Shown here: positions 39,742-48,601 of the stretch, piece after piece
Numbering within the stretch: position 1 is the first letter of the stretch
How the letters are laid out: each line of letters begins with the position of its first letter
Assembly: GCA_029546925.1 (NCBI GenBank)
Contig: JAKPQM010000023.1
Location: forward strand, 88,182-152,181
DNA length: 64,000 bases
Reading direction: 5' to 3'
Source of the DNA: Actinomycetes bacterium
GTDB lineage: Bacteria > Actinomycetota > Coriobacteriia > Coriobacteriales > Atopobiaceae
Translations under genes and position numbers: made by a program
The notes under the pieces: generated by a model
What the model saw: the letters and a program-made list of their open reading frames with translations, nothing else
Told to the model about the DNA's origin: nothing
Databases searched by the model: none

Positions 39742-41184
39742 TTATCCGTCGAGACGCCTTTCCTTCGAAGCCTTGGCGTACCATGCAGCCGAATCCTTGG
39801 GGATGCGCTCCTGCGTGTCGAAGTCCACGTAGAAGAGGCCATAGCGCTTGTTGTAGCCGTTGGTCCATGAGAACATGTCCATAAGCGACCACACGAAGTA
39901 TCCGCGCACGTTGGCACCCTCGCTCCGGGCTTTGAGGGTCCAGCTCAGGTGCTGGCGGATGTAGTCGATGCGCTCCGCATCATGCACCTCGCCGTCGACG
40001 AGCTCGTCCTTCGCGCCCATGCCGTTTTCGGTGACGAGGATGGCCCCGTAGTGCGGCCACTGGTCTTTGATGCGCATGATCAGGTCGTAGAGCCCTTGGG
40101 GATAGATGAGCCAATCCCAGTCCGTGCGCGGGATCTCGGGATGGCTGACGCGCTCGCCTACGCCTGCCAGGGCGTAGCGCTCGGTGCCCTTCTCGCCGGT
40201 CGCGTTGTGATGCAGGTCGTTGGGGCCGTCGTACGCCTTCAGGAAGTTGCTCTGGTAATAGTTGATGCCCAAGCAGTCGTTGAGGGGTGCCGCAGCCTTG
40301 ATCTGGCCGAGATCCTCCTCAGGCAGCACGAGCGACCCACCGGCGATGCCGGCCAGATGGTGCGCGCAGGCCAAGCTGTCATCCGAATAGGATCCGTCAA
40401 AGGTTGCGTCGAGCAGGAACTGGTTGTTGAGCACGTCCTCGGCCGCAGCGGCTGCAACGTCACCGGGGTTGGCCGGATCGTCGGGGTACTTGGTCGAGAG
40501 CGCGTGCACCACGCCGATCTTGCCCCGATGCCCCAGCTCGTCGAAGGCAAGGACTGCCCGCGCATGTGCGACCATCATGTTGTGCATGGCCTGGAACGCC
40601 AGGTCGAGGCGGTAGCGCTGGCCGCGCGGCCAGGTGCCTTCTATGTACATGTTCGAGACGGCCGCCCAGATTTCGTTGAAGGTGAACCAGTTGGTTACCT
40701 CCGGATACTCCTCAAAGCAGAAGCGCGCATAACGCTCGAAGGCGTCGATGGTTGTGCGGTTGAGGAAGTCTCCCTCGCTGTAGAGGGCATCCGGCGTGTC
40801 GAAGTGGTGCAGCGTCACGTACGGCTCCACACCCTGCGCCTTGCACTCCGCAAAGAGATGATGGTAGAAGATCACTCCCTCGAGATTGACCTTGCCCGTG
40901 CCCTTGGGGAAGATGCGCGACCAAGCGATCGAGATGCGGATGCCGTCGATGCCGTACTTGCGGCAGAGCTTCAGATCCTCCGGGTAGCGATGGTAGAAGT
41001 CGCTTGCCGGATCGGCGGAGAAGAGCCCTTTCTCGGCTAGATAGTCATCCCATGCGACCTTGCCCTTGCCATGCGTGAGGGTCTCTCCCTCGCACTGGTA
41101 GGCTGCCGTGGCGGCACCGAAGATGAAGTCCCGGGGGATGTCCACCGGTAAGGCCTTTGCAGATAGCGGATGCTCGGCAGCCAT
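39742..41184 (-). CDS. lacG: 6-phospho-beta-galactosidase (glycoside hydrolase family 1)
   Basis: A 480-residue GH1 enzyme. The acid/base glutamate lies in WFTFNEI near residue 170 and the nucleophile in LVTENGMG near 385. The N-terminus PRDFIFGAATAAYQCEG is typical of the family. Phospho-specific GH1 enzymes split lactose 6-phosphate or cellobiose 6-phosphate. The choice of 6-phospho-beta-galactosidase follows from the neighbours: lactose PTS genes lacE/lacF upstream and lacA/lacB divergent. It begins 2 bp after the lacE stop, so the two are co-transcribed. A phospho-beta-glucosidase role is the main alternative. Confidence 0.88.
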   Translation of the reverse strand: MAAEHPLSAKALPVDIPRDFIFGAATAAYQCEGETLTHGKGKVAWDDYLAEKGLFSADPASDFYHRYPEDLKLCRKYGIDGIRISIAWSRIFPKGTGKVNLEGVIFYHHLFAECKAQGVEPYVTLHHFDTPDALYSEGDFLNRTTIDAFERYARFCFEEYPEVTNWFTFNEIWAAVSNMYIEGTWPRGQRYRLDLAFQAMHNMMVAHARAVLAFDELGHRGKIGVVHALSTKYPDDPANPGDVAAAAAEDVLNNQFLLDATFDGSYSDDSLACAHHLAGIAGGSLVLPEEDLGQIKAAAPLNDCLGINYYQSNFLKAYDGPNDLHHNATGEKGTERYALAGVGERVSHPEIPRTDWDWLIYPQGLYDLIMRIKDQWPHYGAILVTENGMGAKDELVDGEVHDAERIDYIRQHLSWTLKARSEGANVRGYFVWSLMDMFSWTNGYNKRYGLFYVDFDTQERIPKDSAAWYAKASKERRLDG

Positions 41185-41186
41185 GG

Positions 41187-42938
41187 CTACTCGCCTCCCT
41201 TGAGGGATTCGGTGACAAAGCGCAGGGACTTCTCCCCATCACGCGTGAGATCGATGTACTCCTTGCCGCCGCAGGCTGCCGTGGCGACCCCCATGCGCTC
41301 CGCATCCTTCTGAAGGTCCGGCAGGTAGGAGGCGACCTGCGGAGCCAAGATCACGAGATCGTAATCTCCCATGATATCCAGGTGGGCGCCGTATGCGCCG
41401 GCTACGGCCTCGAGGCCCACGCCATGATCCTCGGCCGCCTTGGTGAGGGCGTTGGCGAGAAGGCCGGATGTGCCCCCGCCTGCGCACAGGACGAGCACGC
41501 GCTTGCCGTCGAGTGTCGAGCCCTGCGGGGCGGCTGCGTCCTTCTCGGGAGCTGCATCGGGTGCTGCAGGGCTCTCGTCCGCAGGCTGCACGGCAGCCTC
41601 GATGGGCTTCTCGTGGGACTCCGCCTCTTGGGGTTCAACCACCCCGGCACGCTCCTGCTCCACGAGCTGGCGATCGTACACCCTGAAGAAGGGATAGTAG
41701 ACCGCGAAGTCGACAACCAGTGCGACAAGCACGTATATCACCGCGAGCGGCTGCATGGCGCAGCCGAGGATGATGCCCAGCGGTGCCGGCGTGACCCAGG
41801 GGAGCACGTAGGTGAAGCTGTTCATCCCCAGCACGTCCACGAAGATCTTGAAGATCCAGACGTTGAAGACCGGGACGAGGACGAAGGGGATGAAGAAGAT
41901 GGGGTTGAGCACGAACGGCGCGCCGAAGAGGATGGGCTCGTTGACGCCGAAGAGCACGGGCACCGTAGAGGCGCGCCCGATGGCCCGCAGCTGCTTCGAC
42001 TTCGACAGGAAGGCGATCATCAGCGTGATCACGAGGGTCGCACCGGTGCCGCCCATGGTGATGACGAAGTACTGGGTGCCGGGCGTGATGATGCTGGCGG
42101 CATGCTCGCCGGCTTGGACCAGTGCGAGGTTGTTGGCCACATTGTAGAAGGCGATGGCACCGATGGCAGGCTCGACGATCGACGGGCCATGGACGCCGAC
42201 GAACCAGAACAGCCCGATCGCGCCATAGACGATCGCGAGCCCGGGGTAGGTGTCGGCAGCCGAGAAGAGCGGCTGGAAGACGCGGATGACGCCCTCGGCC
42301 AAGCAGAAGCCGAAGGCGAGGCGGAAGAAGTGATCGAAGAGCCAGAACACGATGGTCGTCGCCGCAAAGGGGATGATGTCCTTGAACGTCTGGGAGATGT
42401 TGGGCGGTACCTGTTCGGGCATCTTGAGCGTCACATTGTGGGAGATCAGGAACTTGTAGATGCCGCCGACGGCGAATGCCGTCAAGAAGGCGGTGAGAAG
42501 CCCCTTGGAACCCAGGTAGGATGTGTCGAGCCCCGTGAGCGACGTGCCATCGGCAAGTTGCTCCACAACGCTGCCGGAGGCGAGGATGGCAAAGCCCACC
42601 ACAGCGGCGAGCATCGTGGATACGGAGTTGATCTGGTTGGTCTTGGGCATGTCGCGGTTGAGCGCATCGGTGAAGTGCTTGGCCGTGGTGGCGGCGACCA
42701 GCAGCCCGACGATCCCCATGGAGTAGTTATACGGCTTCATGAGGAAGGCTTTTATCTCCTGGGGCCACTCATAGCCCCAGAGCACGGGAATGTCTGCGAT
42801 AAGCAAGAACAGCGACGAGAAGATGATGATCGGCATGACCGATATGAAGCCGTCGCGGATGGCCTTGAGGTACTTGTTGCGCGCGACGGCATCGAAGAAG
42901 GGTTTGCCCTTTTCGACGAGCGCGATAAGGCGTTCCAT
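41187..42938 (-). CDS. lacE: PTS lactose-specific enzyme IICB
   Basis: A 583-residue two-domain permease. Residues 1 to about 440 form the IIC channel of the lactose/cellobiose family with roughly ten membrane segments (for example GVNEPILFGAPFVLNPIFFI). A Pro/Ala/Glu-rich linker follows (about 455-485). The C-terminal IIB domain has the phosphorylated cysteine in VLVLCAGGGTSGLL near residue 493. It imports lactose as lactose 6-phosphate. The IICB order with fused IIB is that of LacE rather than the separate-domain cellobiose systems. It lies between lacF (77 bp upstream) and lacG (2 bp downstream). Confidence 0.92.
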   Translation of the reverse strand: MERLIALVEKGKPFFDAVARNKYLKAIRDGFISVMPIIIFSSLFLLIADIPVLWGYEWPQEIKAFLMKPYNYSMGIVGLLVAATTAKHFTDALNRDMPKTNQINSVSTMLAAVVGFAILASGSVVEQLADGTSLTGLDTSYLGSKGLLTAFLTAFAVGGIYKFLISHNVTLKMPEQVPPNISQTFKDIIPFAATTIVFWLFDHFFRLAFGFCLAEGVIRVFQPLFSAADTYPGLAIVYGAIGLFWFVGVHGPSIVEPAIGAIAFYNVANNLALVQAGEHAASIITPGTQYFVITMGGTGATLVITLMIAFLSKSKQLRAIGRASTVPVLFGVNEPILFGAPFVLNPIFFIPFVLVPVFNVWIFKIFVDVLGMNSFTYVLPWVTPAPLGIILGCAMQPLAVIYVLVALVVDFAVYYPFFRVYDRQLVEQERAGVVEPQEAESHEKPIEAAVQPADESPAAPDAAPEKDAAAPQGSTLDGKRVLVLCAGGGTSGLLANALTKAAEDHGVGLEAVAGAYGAHLDIMGDYDLVILAPQVASYLPDLQKDAERMGVATAACGGKEYIDLTRDGEKSLRFVTESLKGGE

Positions 42939-43015
42939 AATGATCCTCTCTTCAAACGTATAGGGGGAAATCCTGCACCTGGTGCTGGCGCCAGCGCTTC
43001 TGTGCGCTCGCTCTC

Positions 43016-43321
43016 CTAGCGGTAGACGTCGAGGAGCGTAGTGATGATGTCGGCAAGGAGCAGCGTCGTCATGAGGTGGTCTTGGGCGTGGACCATGATG
43101 AAGCCCAGCTCGGCGGTCTCGCCCTTGGCCTCGCGGCTCAGGAGGTCGAACTGGACCCTATGCGCATCGGCCAGGAGTTCCTTTGCCTCTGCGATGAGCT
43201 TGTCGCACTCTCCCAAGTTGCCTGTTTTTGCATCCTTGAGCGCGAGAAGAAGCTTTGAGCGCGCGTCTCCCGAGTATGCCACGATCTCGAAACCGATGTT
43301 TGCAACCTCTTCCTTGTTCAT
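43016..43321 (-). CDS. lacF: PTS lactose/cellobiose enzyme IIA
   Basis: A 101-residue all-helical IIA protein. The phosphorylated histidine lies in FIMVHAQDHLMTTLL near residues 74-82, and EEVANIGFEIVAYSGDARSK is the family N-terminus. It passes phosphate from HPr to the IIB domain of LacE; the family forms trimers. GGAAGGAAAG stands just before the ATG at 43321, which I prefer over an in-frame ATG eight codons upstream. It is the first gene of the minus-strand lac operon. Confidence 0.93.
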   Translation of the reverse strand: MNKEEVANIGFEIVAYSGDARSKLLLALKDAKTGNLGECDKLIAEAKELLADAHRVQFDLLSREAKGETAELGFIMVHAQDHLMTTLLLADIITTLLDVYR

Positions 43322-43428
43322 ATCTTTCCTTCCGCTTGTATTCAATGGCCTGTGCTATGTAGAACGGTCGACCCCTCCCGGTAGGGATCTTCCGCAGAGC
43401 TCCTCCTTTCTTTCTGTCCTATTTTGTT

Positions 43429-43583
43429 TGTTATGAACATATTCGCTCATATGAGTTTTGCGTGGAGCGATCTATGCCGCTGTTCGCGCGCCGAGGACGT
43501 ACGAACAGTGATATTGTAGTGATGAACCTGTAATTTTGCTGTTTTGGAAGTATATTTCCGCATTGTTGTTCGTTGTGCGAACA
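43429..43583. promoter_or_regulatory. Cluster of LacR-like operator half-sites
   Basis: In the 354-bp AT-richer gap between lacF and lacR are TGTT-ATG-AACA (43429-43439), TGTTCG at 43481 paired with CGAACA at 43502, and the tight palindrome TGTTCG-TTGTG-CGAACA (43567-43583). The spacing allows looping between sites. They are the natural candidates for binding by the DeoR-type regulator encoded next door. Confidence 0.7.
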
Positions 43584-43675
43584 GAGACGATATCTCAAAT
43601 ACACACATGTTTGATGGTGCTTGAAATGTTTGGTTCCTATCGTTAATGTTCAAACCAAGCAAAAGGGAGCAGGAG

Positions 43676-44455
43676 ATGCGAGAGAAGATGCTCAAGGGCG
43701 AGAGACGAGAGGCCATCTGCAGCCTCATAGATGAGCTCAATACGGTCACCACGGGGGAGATCGCCGCGAAGCTCTCGGTGTCGGAGATGACCGTGCGCCG
43801 CGATCTCGCCGAGCTCTCCAGCGAGGGGCGCGTGGTGCGCGTGCATGGCGGCGCCCGCAGTGTGGCGGGCGTGAGAGGCGTCGTCATCCCGCGCGAGCTG
43901 ACGCACAGCGAGAAGGGCAGCGCCCATGTGCACGAGAAAGCGCAGATAGCTGCCGAGGCCCTCGCATATGTGGATGAGGGAAGCACGGTCTTTCTGGGGA
44001 CGGGAACTACCGTCGAGATGCTCGCGCGCATACTTCCGCTCATGCGCCTGCGCGTCATCACCAACAGCCTGCCCGTGATCGACATCCTGCGCAACCGCGA
44101 GGGCATCGAGCTCTTCGTCGTCGGTGGAGCCTACCGTGCCAGCACGGGCGCCTTCGTGGGCCCCCTCGCCGAGCAGGGCATCTCCACGCTGGGAATCGGC
44201 ACGGCATTCATCGGCCTCAATGGAATCTTCGAGAACATGGTTTCGACCTCCAACACCCCGGAGGGAACGCTGCAGAAGCTGGCACTCGATCACGCCGACA
44301 GGCGCTGCCTCCTTGCCGACTCGAGCAAGCTGGGCCGCCGCGACTTCTTCGGTTTCTACGACCTCGCCAACGTGGATGTGCTTATCACCGACGGTCTCGT
44401 CACTGCGGAGCAGCTGCACGAGCTCAAGCAGTACACCAAGGTCATAACCGCATAG
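43676..44455 (+). CDS. lacR: DeoR-family lactose regulator
   Basis: A 259-residue DeoR/GlpR-type repressor: N-terminal winged helix (TGEIAAKLSVSEMTVRRDLA near 27-46), then GRVVRVHGGAR, and the C-terminal sugar-phosphate sensor domain (TVFLGTGTTVEML, IELFVVGGAYR, FIGLNGIF). It probably responds to tagatose 6-phosphate or galactose 6-phosphate. It is divergent from lacFEG and leads the lacAB operon. I chose the ATG at 43676, with AAGGGAG 7 bases upstream; an ATG at 43646 lacks a binding site. Half-sites listed at 43429-43583 lie just upstream. Confidence 0.85.
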   Translation: MREKMLKGERREAICSLIDELNTVTTGEIAAKLSVSEMTVRRDLAELSSEGRVVRVHGGARSVAGVRGVVIPRELTHSEKGSAHVHEKAQIAAEALAYVDEGSTVFLGTGTTVEMLARILPLMRLRVITNSLPVIDILRNREGIELFVVGGAYRASTGAFVGPLAEQGISTLGIGTAFIGLNGIFENMVSTSNTPEGTLQKLALDHADRRCLLADSSKLGRRDFFGFYDLANVDVLITDGLVTAEQLHELKQYTKVITA

Positions 44456-44531
44456 CCACTCGACCGACATCCCGAAGCGCATCCCGGACGTGCGCGACGC
44501 ATAGAAAACCACATACGAGAGAGGAAGTGCA

Positions 44532-44954
44532 ATGAAGGTTGTATTGGCCTCCGATGCCGAGGGACAGGCCCTCGAAAGGCGCATAGCCCACCACCTGGAT
44601 GCGCATGGCTATGAGGTTGTTGACAAGGGAACGCAGGCGGACTGCGTGGACGCGGCGCTCGTGGTCGCCCACGAGCTCCTAGACGATCCCGAGAGCCAAG
44701 GCATCATCGTCGATGCCTACGGGGCGGGCAGCTTCATGGCAGCCTGCAAGGTGAAGGGCATGGTCGCCGCCGAGATCTCTGATGAGCGCTCCGCCTACAT
44801 GACTCGTCAGCACAACAATGCCCGCATGATCTGCTTGGGATCGCAGATTCTGGGGGAGGGGCTTGCCCTCAACGTCGTGCGGGAGTTTCTTGCCGCCAGC
44901 TATGAGGGCGGTCGCCATCAGATCCGCGTCGATATGCTGGGCAAGATGGCGTAG
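44532..44954 (+). CDS. lacA: Galactose-6-phosphate isomerase subunit A
   Basis: A 140-residue RpiB/LacAB-family protein: MKVVLASDAEGQALERRIAH, then VDAYGAGSFMAACKVKGMVA and HNNARMICLGSQILG. The active site of LacAB is shared between the A and B chains; LacA lacks the full catalytic set (GxxxxCGTGxG), as here, where the loop reads DAYGAGSF. With LacB it converts galactose 6-phosphate to tagatose 6-phosphate. It lies 76 bp after lacR and 54 bp before lacB, each with its own Shine-Dalgarno-like sequence. Confidence 0.9.
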   Translation: MKVVLASDAEGQALERRIAHHLDAHGYEVVDKGTQADCVDAALVVAHELLDDPESQGIIVDAYGAGSFMAACKVKGMVAAEISDERSAYMTRQHNNARMICLGSQILGEGLALNVVREFLAASYEGGRHQIRVDMLGKMA

Positions 44955-45008
44955 CTCTCCCATCCTCGGCATCAAACGAACCGACTCACGAGATAGATAG
45001 GAGACAGC

Positions 45009-45536
45009 ATGGCAAAATCACAGGTCATCGCCATAGGTTGCGATCATATTGTCACCGATACCAAGATGCGCCTTTCCGACTCGCTCAAAGCGCACGGGCA
45101 CACGGTCATAGACTGCGGTACGTACGACAACACGCGCACGCACTATCCCATATATGGCAAGAGAGTGGGCGAGCTGGTGGCCTCGGGCGAGGCCGACGCC
45201 GGCATCGTGCTGTGCGGCACGGGGATCGGCATCACCAATGCCGTCAACAAGGTGCCCGGGGTCCGGTGTGCTCTCGTGCGCGATATGACGACGGCCGTCT
45301 GGGCGCGCAGGCACCTCGACGCCAATGTGTGCGGCTTTGGCGGACGCATCGTGGGCGAGTTTCTCATCAACGACATCGCCGAGGCCTTCCTCGCGGCGGA
45401 GTATGAGCCCACGCCCGAGTCCGATGCTCTGGTGGCGAAGATCGACGCCGTGGAGCATGCCGCATCCGCCCAGTCCGACCCGCACTTCTTCGATGAGTTC
45501 CTCGAGAAGTGGGATCGCGGGGAGTACGAGGACTAG
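45009..45536 (+). CDS. lacB: Galactose-6-phosphate isomerase subunit B
   Basis: A 175-residue RpiB-fold protein with the complete catalytic loop [20 protein letters not shown] near 65-84 (base cysteine in CGTG), [12 protein letters not shown] at the start and [14 protein letters not shown] later. It pairs with LacA. The next pathway steps, tagatose-6-phosphate kinase (LacC) and tagatose-bisphosphate aldolase (LacD), are not in this window. The gene is followed by two strong hairpins before the convergent oleate hydratase gene. GATAGGAGAC precedes the ATG. Confidence 0.93.
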   Translation: MAKSQVIAIGCDHIVTDTKMRLSDSLKAHGHTVIDCGTYDNTRTHYPIYGKRVGELVASGEADAGIVLCGTGIGITNAVNKVPGVRCALVRDMTTAVWARRHLDANVCGFGGRIVGEFLINDIAEAFLAAEYEPTPESDALVAKIDAVEHAASAQSDPHFFDEFLEKWDRGEYED

Positions 45537-45626
45537 GCGCTGCCACGGCACCGGCCATCACGCTCGGTACATCGAGGGGCAAGGCGCATAGGCTCTTATC
45601 GAATGCGATGCCTGCAGCGTAGCCCA

Positions 45627-45658
45627 CCCGCGGCACCTATCCGGATAGGTGCCGCGGG
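45627..45658. terminator. 32-bp perfect palindrome after lacB
   Basis: The 16-bp arms (CCCGCGGCACCTATCC and its complement) meet with no spacer. It can form a hairpin in RNA or a protein site in DNA. No clear T-tract follows, so it is at best a Rho-assisted or bidirectional terminator. Confidence 0.6.
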
Positions 45659-45724
45659 CATTCGGTGGGGCGCTCCATACGCAGCTGGGGACGATGATGC
45701 TCTGGTGCCAGGACGGACGACACG

Positions 45725-45760
45725 GGAAGAGCGACCAGCTTTATCGCTGATCGCTCTTCC
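45725..45760. terminator. Hairpin between lacB and ohyA
   Basis: GGAAGAGCGA (45725-45734) and TCGCTCTTCC (45751-45760) pair perfectly, and CAGC/GCTG extends the stem inside past one mismatch. It lies about 70 bp beyond the ohyA stop, so it can end either convergent transcript. Confidence 0.6.
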
Positions 45761-45827
45761 ATCATGGCGCTTCATGGTCGCTGATTGAAACCTGAGACCA
45801 AAAGGCTATCGTGCGTTTCTTCGACGG

Positions 45828-47603
45828 CTAGATCACCTCGTGTTCTTCCAGAAGTTTTTCAACCTCCGTACCTTCGATCTTCTTCAGAGCCTCTTTCAGT
45901 GCGATTCTCTTTTTGAGGCCGAGCTCCATGTCGGTGATCTTCTTCCCATCCCGCAGGGCAACCGTGGCATTCAGCAGATCACGGATGTCGTAGACGCTGC
46001 CCCAGACTTCCGGAACGCCTCGGTCGACATCCAGAAGGGTGTAGACGGCTTCCATGGCGGTGCGGATAGAATACTCCGTGGTGAAAACCGTATCTCGGGG
46101 TGTTTCTGCAAAATTGCCGATAAAGGCAAAGTTAACAGAGCCGCTCGGTACGACAGAAGGCCTGTCACCGGATTCACGCGGCTGGAAATAGGCGCTGGCA
46201 AAAGGCATCATCACGGGGACGGTGTTGGCGCTGTTTTTTGCCAGCTCTTCAATCTGGCCTTCTGGAACACCCAGATGATAGAGCCATTCTTCGCAGATTT
46301 CCATGCCGGTGCAGTCCCGCATGGGCTGTTTTACGAAGTCGCCGGGGCGATCGGAGAACATTCCATATAGCCATACCAGCACTTGTCCCTTCGGTTGATC
46401 ACGATACTGGGGCTGGCGGTTGATCGTCCAGCTGAGAAGCCAGCTGGAGTCCTTGACTGTGACGATACCGCCCGTGACCACCTTGCCGGACAGAGGGTCG
46501 CGCTTGCAGATATTCCGTATGTAGGGCAGGATCCTCTCGTCCAGCGTATTGACCGTGGCGCTGACCCAGTTGCTGTCCTCAGGGTCGGTGCAGAACTTAT
46601 CGGGGCGGCCGAAGGCGGGATCCTGCGCTGCGATTTTTCGCCACAAATCGAAGGATCCGCCCTCGTGAATCTCGCCATCCATGCCCGTGGCCTTTGTTTG
46701 GCTACCGTAAGTTGAATTTTCAACATTGCTGCCGTTGGTATAAAATACCAGATCATTCTCGGTCAGATCGATATGCTCGGCCTGCCCTTCACGTTCCAGC
46801 ACGATGGTCTTCGCCAGCTTTTTGCCGTCATGGATGTCGAAGAGGACGTTCATGACCTTGATGCCATAGTGGAACTGCACCCCATGTTCTTCCAGATACT
46901 TGACCATGGGAAGCACCATAGACTCATACTGGTTGTACTTTGTGAACCGCAGCGCGGTAAAGTCCGGAAGTCCACCGATGTGGTGGATGTAGCGCTGCAT
47001 ATAGCGCTTCATCTCCAGAGCACTCTGGTCATCCTTGAAGGCAAACATGGTGCGCCAGTACATCCAGAAGTTGGTATTGAAAACCTCTTCATCGAACAGC
47101 TCGGTCATTTTCACATTGGCAAGCTGTTCGTCCGGAGTCATGAACAGCTTCATGATTTCCATGCTGCCCTTGTCCGACAGGCCGAACTTATTGCCGGTCT
47201 GCGCGTCTTCGCCCCGATTCTGGGTCGCCCGGCACAGGGAGTAGTTGGGGTCGCTCTTGTTCAGCCAATAGTATTCATCTAGGACACTGACGCCATCGGT
47301 TTCGATAGACGGGATGGAACGGAACAGATCCCACATGCACTCGAAGTGATTGTCCATCTCCCGGCCGCCACGCATGACATAGCCGACGTTCGTTATCTGG
47401 TCGCCGTCCAGAGCGCCGCCGGGGCGAGAATCCCGCTCCAGAACATGGACGTGGCTTCCGGGCATCTGGGCGTCTCTGACAAGGAAGCAAGCCGCAGAAA
47501 GCGAGGCCAGGCCGCTGCCGATCAGGTATGCCGACTTGTGCTCGATGCCTTCCGGCTTTTCGGGACGTGCAAATGCCTCATAGTTACCGCTTGAATAATA
47601 CAT
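45828..47603 (-). CDS. ohyA: Oleate hydratase
   Basis: A 591-residue FAD-dependent enzyme of the former myosin-cross-reactive antigen family: dinucleotide fold AYLIGSGLASLSAACFLVRD near 25-44, flavin/active-site segment GGREMDNHFECMWDLF near 80-95, and the late LVWLYGMFSDRPGDFVKQPM near 415-434. It adds water to the cis-9 double bond of oleic acid to make 10-hydroxystearate, a detoxification and host-signalling product of gut bacteria. GGAGGT precedes the ATG at 47603. Codon use is visibly less GC-biased than neighbouring housekeeping genes, consistent with acquisition from another lineage. A TetR regulator lies upstream on the same strand. Confidence 0.95.
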   Translation of the reverse strand: MYYSSGNYEAFARPEKPEGIEHKSAYLIGSGLASLSAACFLVRDAQMPGSHVHVLERDSRPGGALDGDQITNVGYVMRGGREMDNHFECMWDLFRSIPSIETDGVSVLDEYYWLNKSDPNYSLCRATQNRGEDAQTGNKFGLSDKGSMEIMKLFMTPDEQLANVKMTELFDEEVFNTNFWMYWRTMFAFKDDQSALEMKRYMQRYIHHIGGLPDFTALRFTKYNQYESMVLPMVKYLEEHGVQFHYGIKVMNVLFDIHDGKKLAKTIVLEREGQAEHIDLTENDLVFYTNGSNVENSTYGSQTKATGMDGEIHEGGSFDLWRKIAAQDPAFGRPDKFCTDPEDSNWVSATVNTLDERILPYIRNICKRDPLSGKVVTGGIVTVKDSSWLLSWTINRQPQYRDQPKGQVLVWLYGMFSDRPGDFVKQPMRDCTGMEICEEWLYHLGVPEGQIEELAKNSANTVPVMMPFASAYFQPRESGDRPSVVPSGSVNFAFIGNFAETPRDTVFTTEYSIRTAMEAVYTLLDVDRGVPEVWGSVYDIRDLLNATVALRDGKKITDMELGLKKRIALKEALKKIEGTEVEKLLEEHEVI

Positions 47604-47672
47604 AGCGAACACCTCCATAGAACTCGCCTTTGGTTTATGTAATTATTCCGGCATGCAAAAACGCCCGCAATC

Positions 47673-47721
47673 AGCAGAAATGCCGCCATGATAAAACTTT
47701 TATCATGGCGGCATTTCTGCT
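47673..47721. promoter_or_regulatory. 49-bp near-perfect palindrome between tetR-like gene and ohyA
   Basis: Two 24-bp arms (AGCAGAAATGCCGCC... at 47673-47696 and its complement at 47698-47721) are separated by a single base. A T-run follows on plus at 47725-47730. It ends 15 bp from the regulator's stop codon and about 70 bp from the ohyA start. It may be the regulator's terminator, or an operator/attenuator for ohyA. Confidence 0.75.
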
Positions 47722-47736
47722 TGGATTTTTATCAAA

Positions 47737-48312
47737 TCACCGGATTTGCTTAGGTTCTCCCGTACAGTACGCTTTCAGTGCCCGGGAGAAATTGCCCTGC
47801 ATCAGCAACGAAAGACGGTTGACGATCTCTTTCGGGTCTTCCTTCATGTCCCCCCGGATCCAGTCCAACATCAGCCCCACAAATGCATACTTATAGAAGT
47901 GGGCGATGAAGGACTTATCTTCCTCACTCACCGGATCGTCGGCGGCTTCCTCGTTTACAACATTCAGAAGCAGCCCGTAGGTGACCTCATATAAATAGCG
48001 CTCCACTTGCTCCCTGCTGACGGAGTGATACACATTCATGATAAAGGGCTTGTTGTCTTTGACCGCCTCGAATATCTGCAGAAAGCCTTGCTGCCAAGTA
48101 TCGTACGTCTTATTCCCCGCTAAAGCCTTGGCTGCATCCTCGGCACAGGACCATTCCACCAGATCGTAGATGTCTTTGAAATGGTAATAGAATGTCATGC
48201 GGTTGATGCCGCAGTCCTTCGCGATATCATTGATGGTGATTTTATCCAGAGGCTTTTGAAGGAGCATGTTTTTAAGGGATGCCTCCAATGCCCGTTTGGT
48301 GATCTGCGACAT
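47737..48312 (-). CDS. TetR/AcrR-family regulator
   Basis: A 191-residue regulator. The N-terminal helix-turn-helix reads LDKITINDIAKDCGINRMTF then YYHFKDIYDL at residues 22-51, followed by a TetR_C-type (DhaS-like) helical ligand domain with IMNVYHSVSREQVERYLYEV. It is encoded directly upstream of ohyA on the same strand, so control of the hydratase by a fatty-acid-type ligand is the natural reading, but this is inference. AT content is higher than in the chromosomal background and like that of ohyA, so the two were probably gained together. Confidence 0.88.
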   Translation of the reverse strand: MSQITKRALEASLKNMLLQKPLDKITINDIAKDCGINRMTFYYHFKDIYDLVEWSCAEDAAKALAGNKTYDTWQQGFLQIFEAVKDNKPFIMNVYHSVSREQVERYLYEVTYGLLLNVVNEEAADDPVSEEDKSFIAHFYKYAFVGLMLDWIRGDMKEDPKEIVNRLSLLMQGNFSRALKAYCTGEPKQIR

Positions 48313-48601
48313 GGGAATCCCCCTTCTGTCTCTGCGCCACGGCGTATGCCGGGACAGTTTTTTTGGCGTAGCAACCTGCTGCCTTTTTTACAAGATAACT
48401 AATAGCACAGAGATGCGGATATTTCCATTTCGCGATCCTCTCCACGCGCGCCAGCCTTCGTTGCGCAACCGATGCCCCGATAACTGCGGCTCCGTTGGCG
48501 GAAACGCTCGAGGGCGGTTGTCGCCTCTGCCCCGATCGTATCGCTGCCGACGTCGGCCTTGGAGGCGGGGCCGGCCGCGTTTCTTGCCCCATGGCCCCCG
48601 A

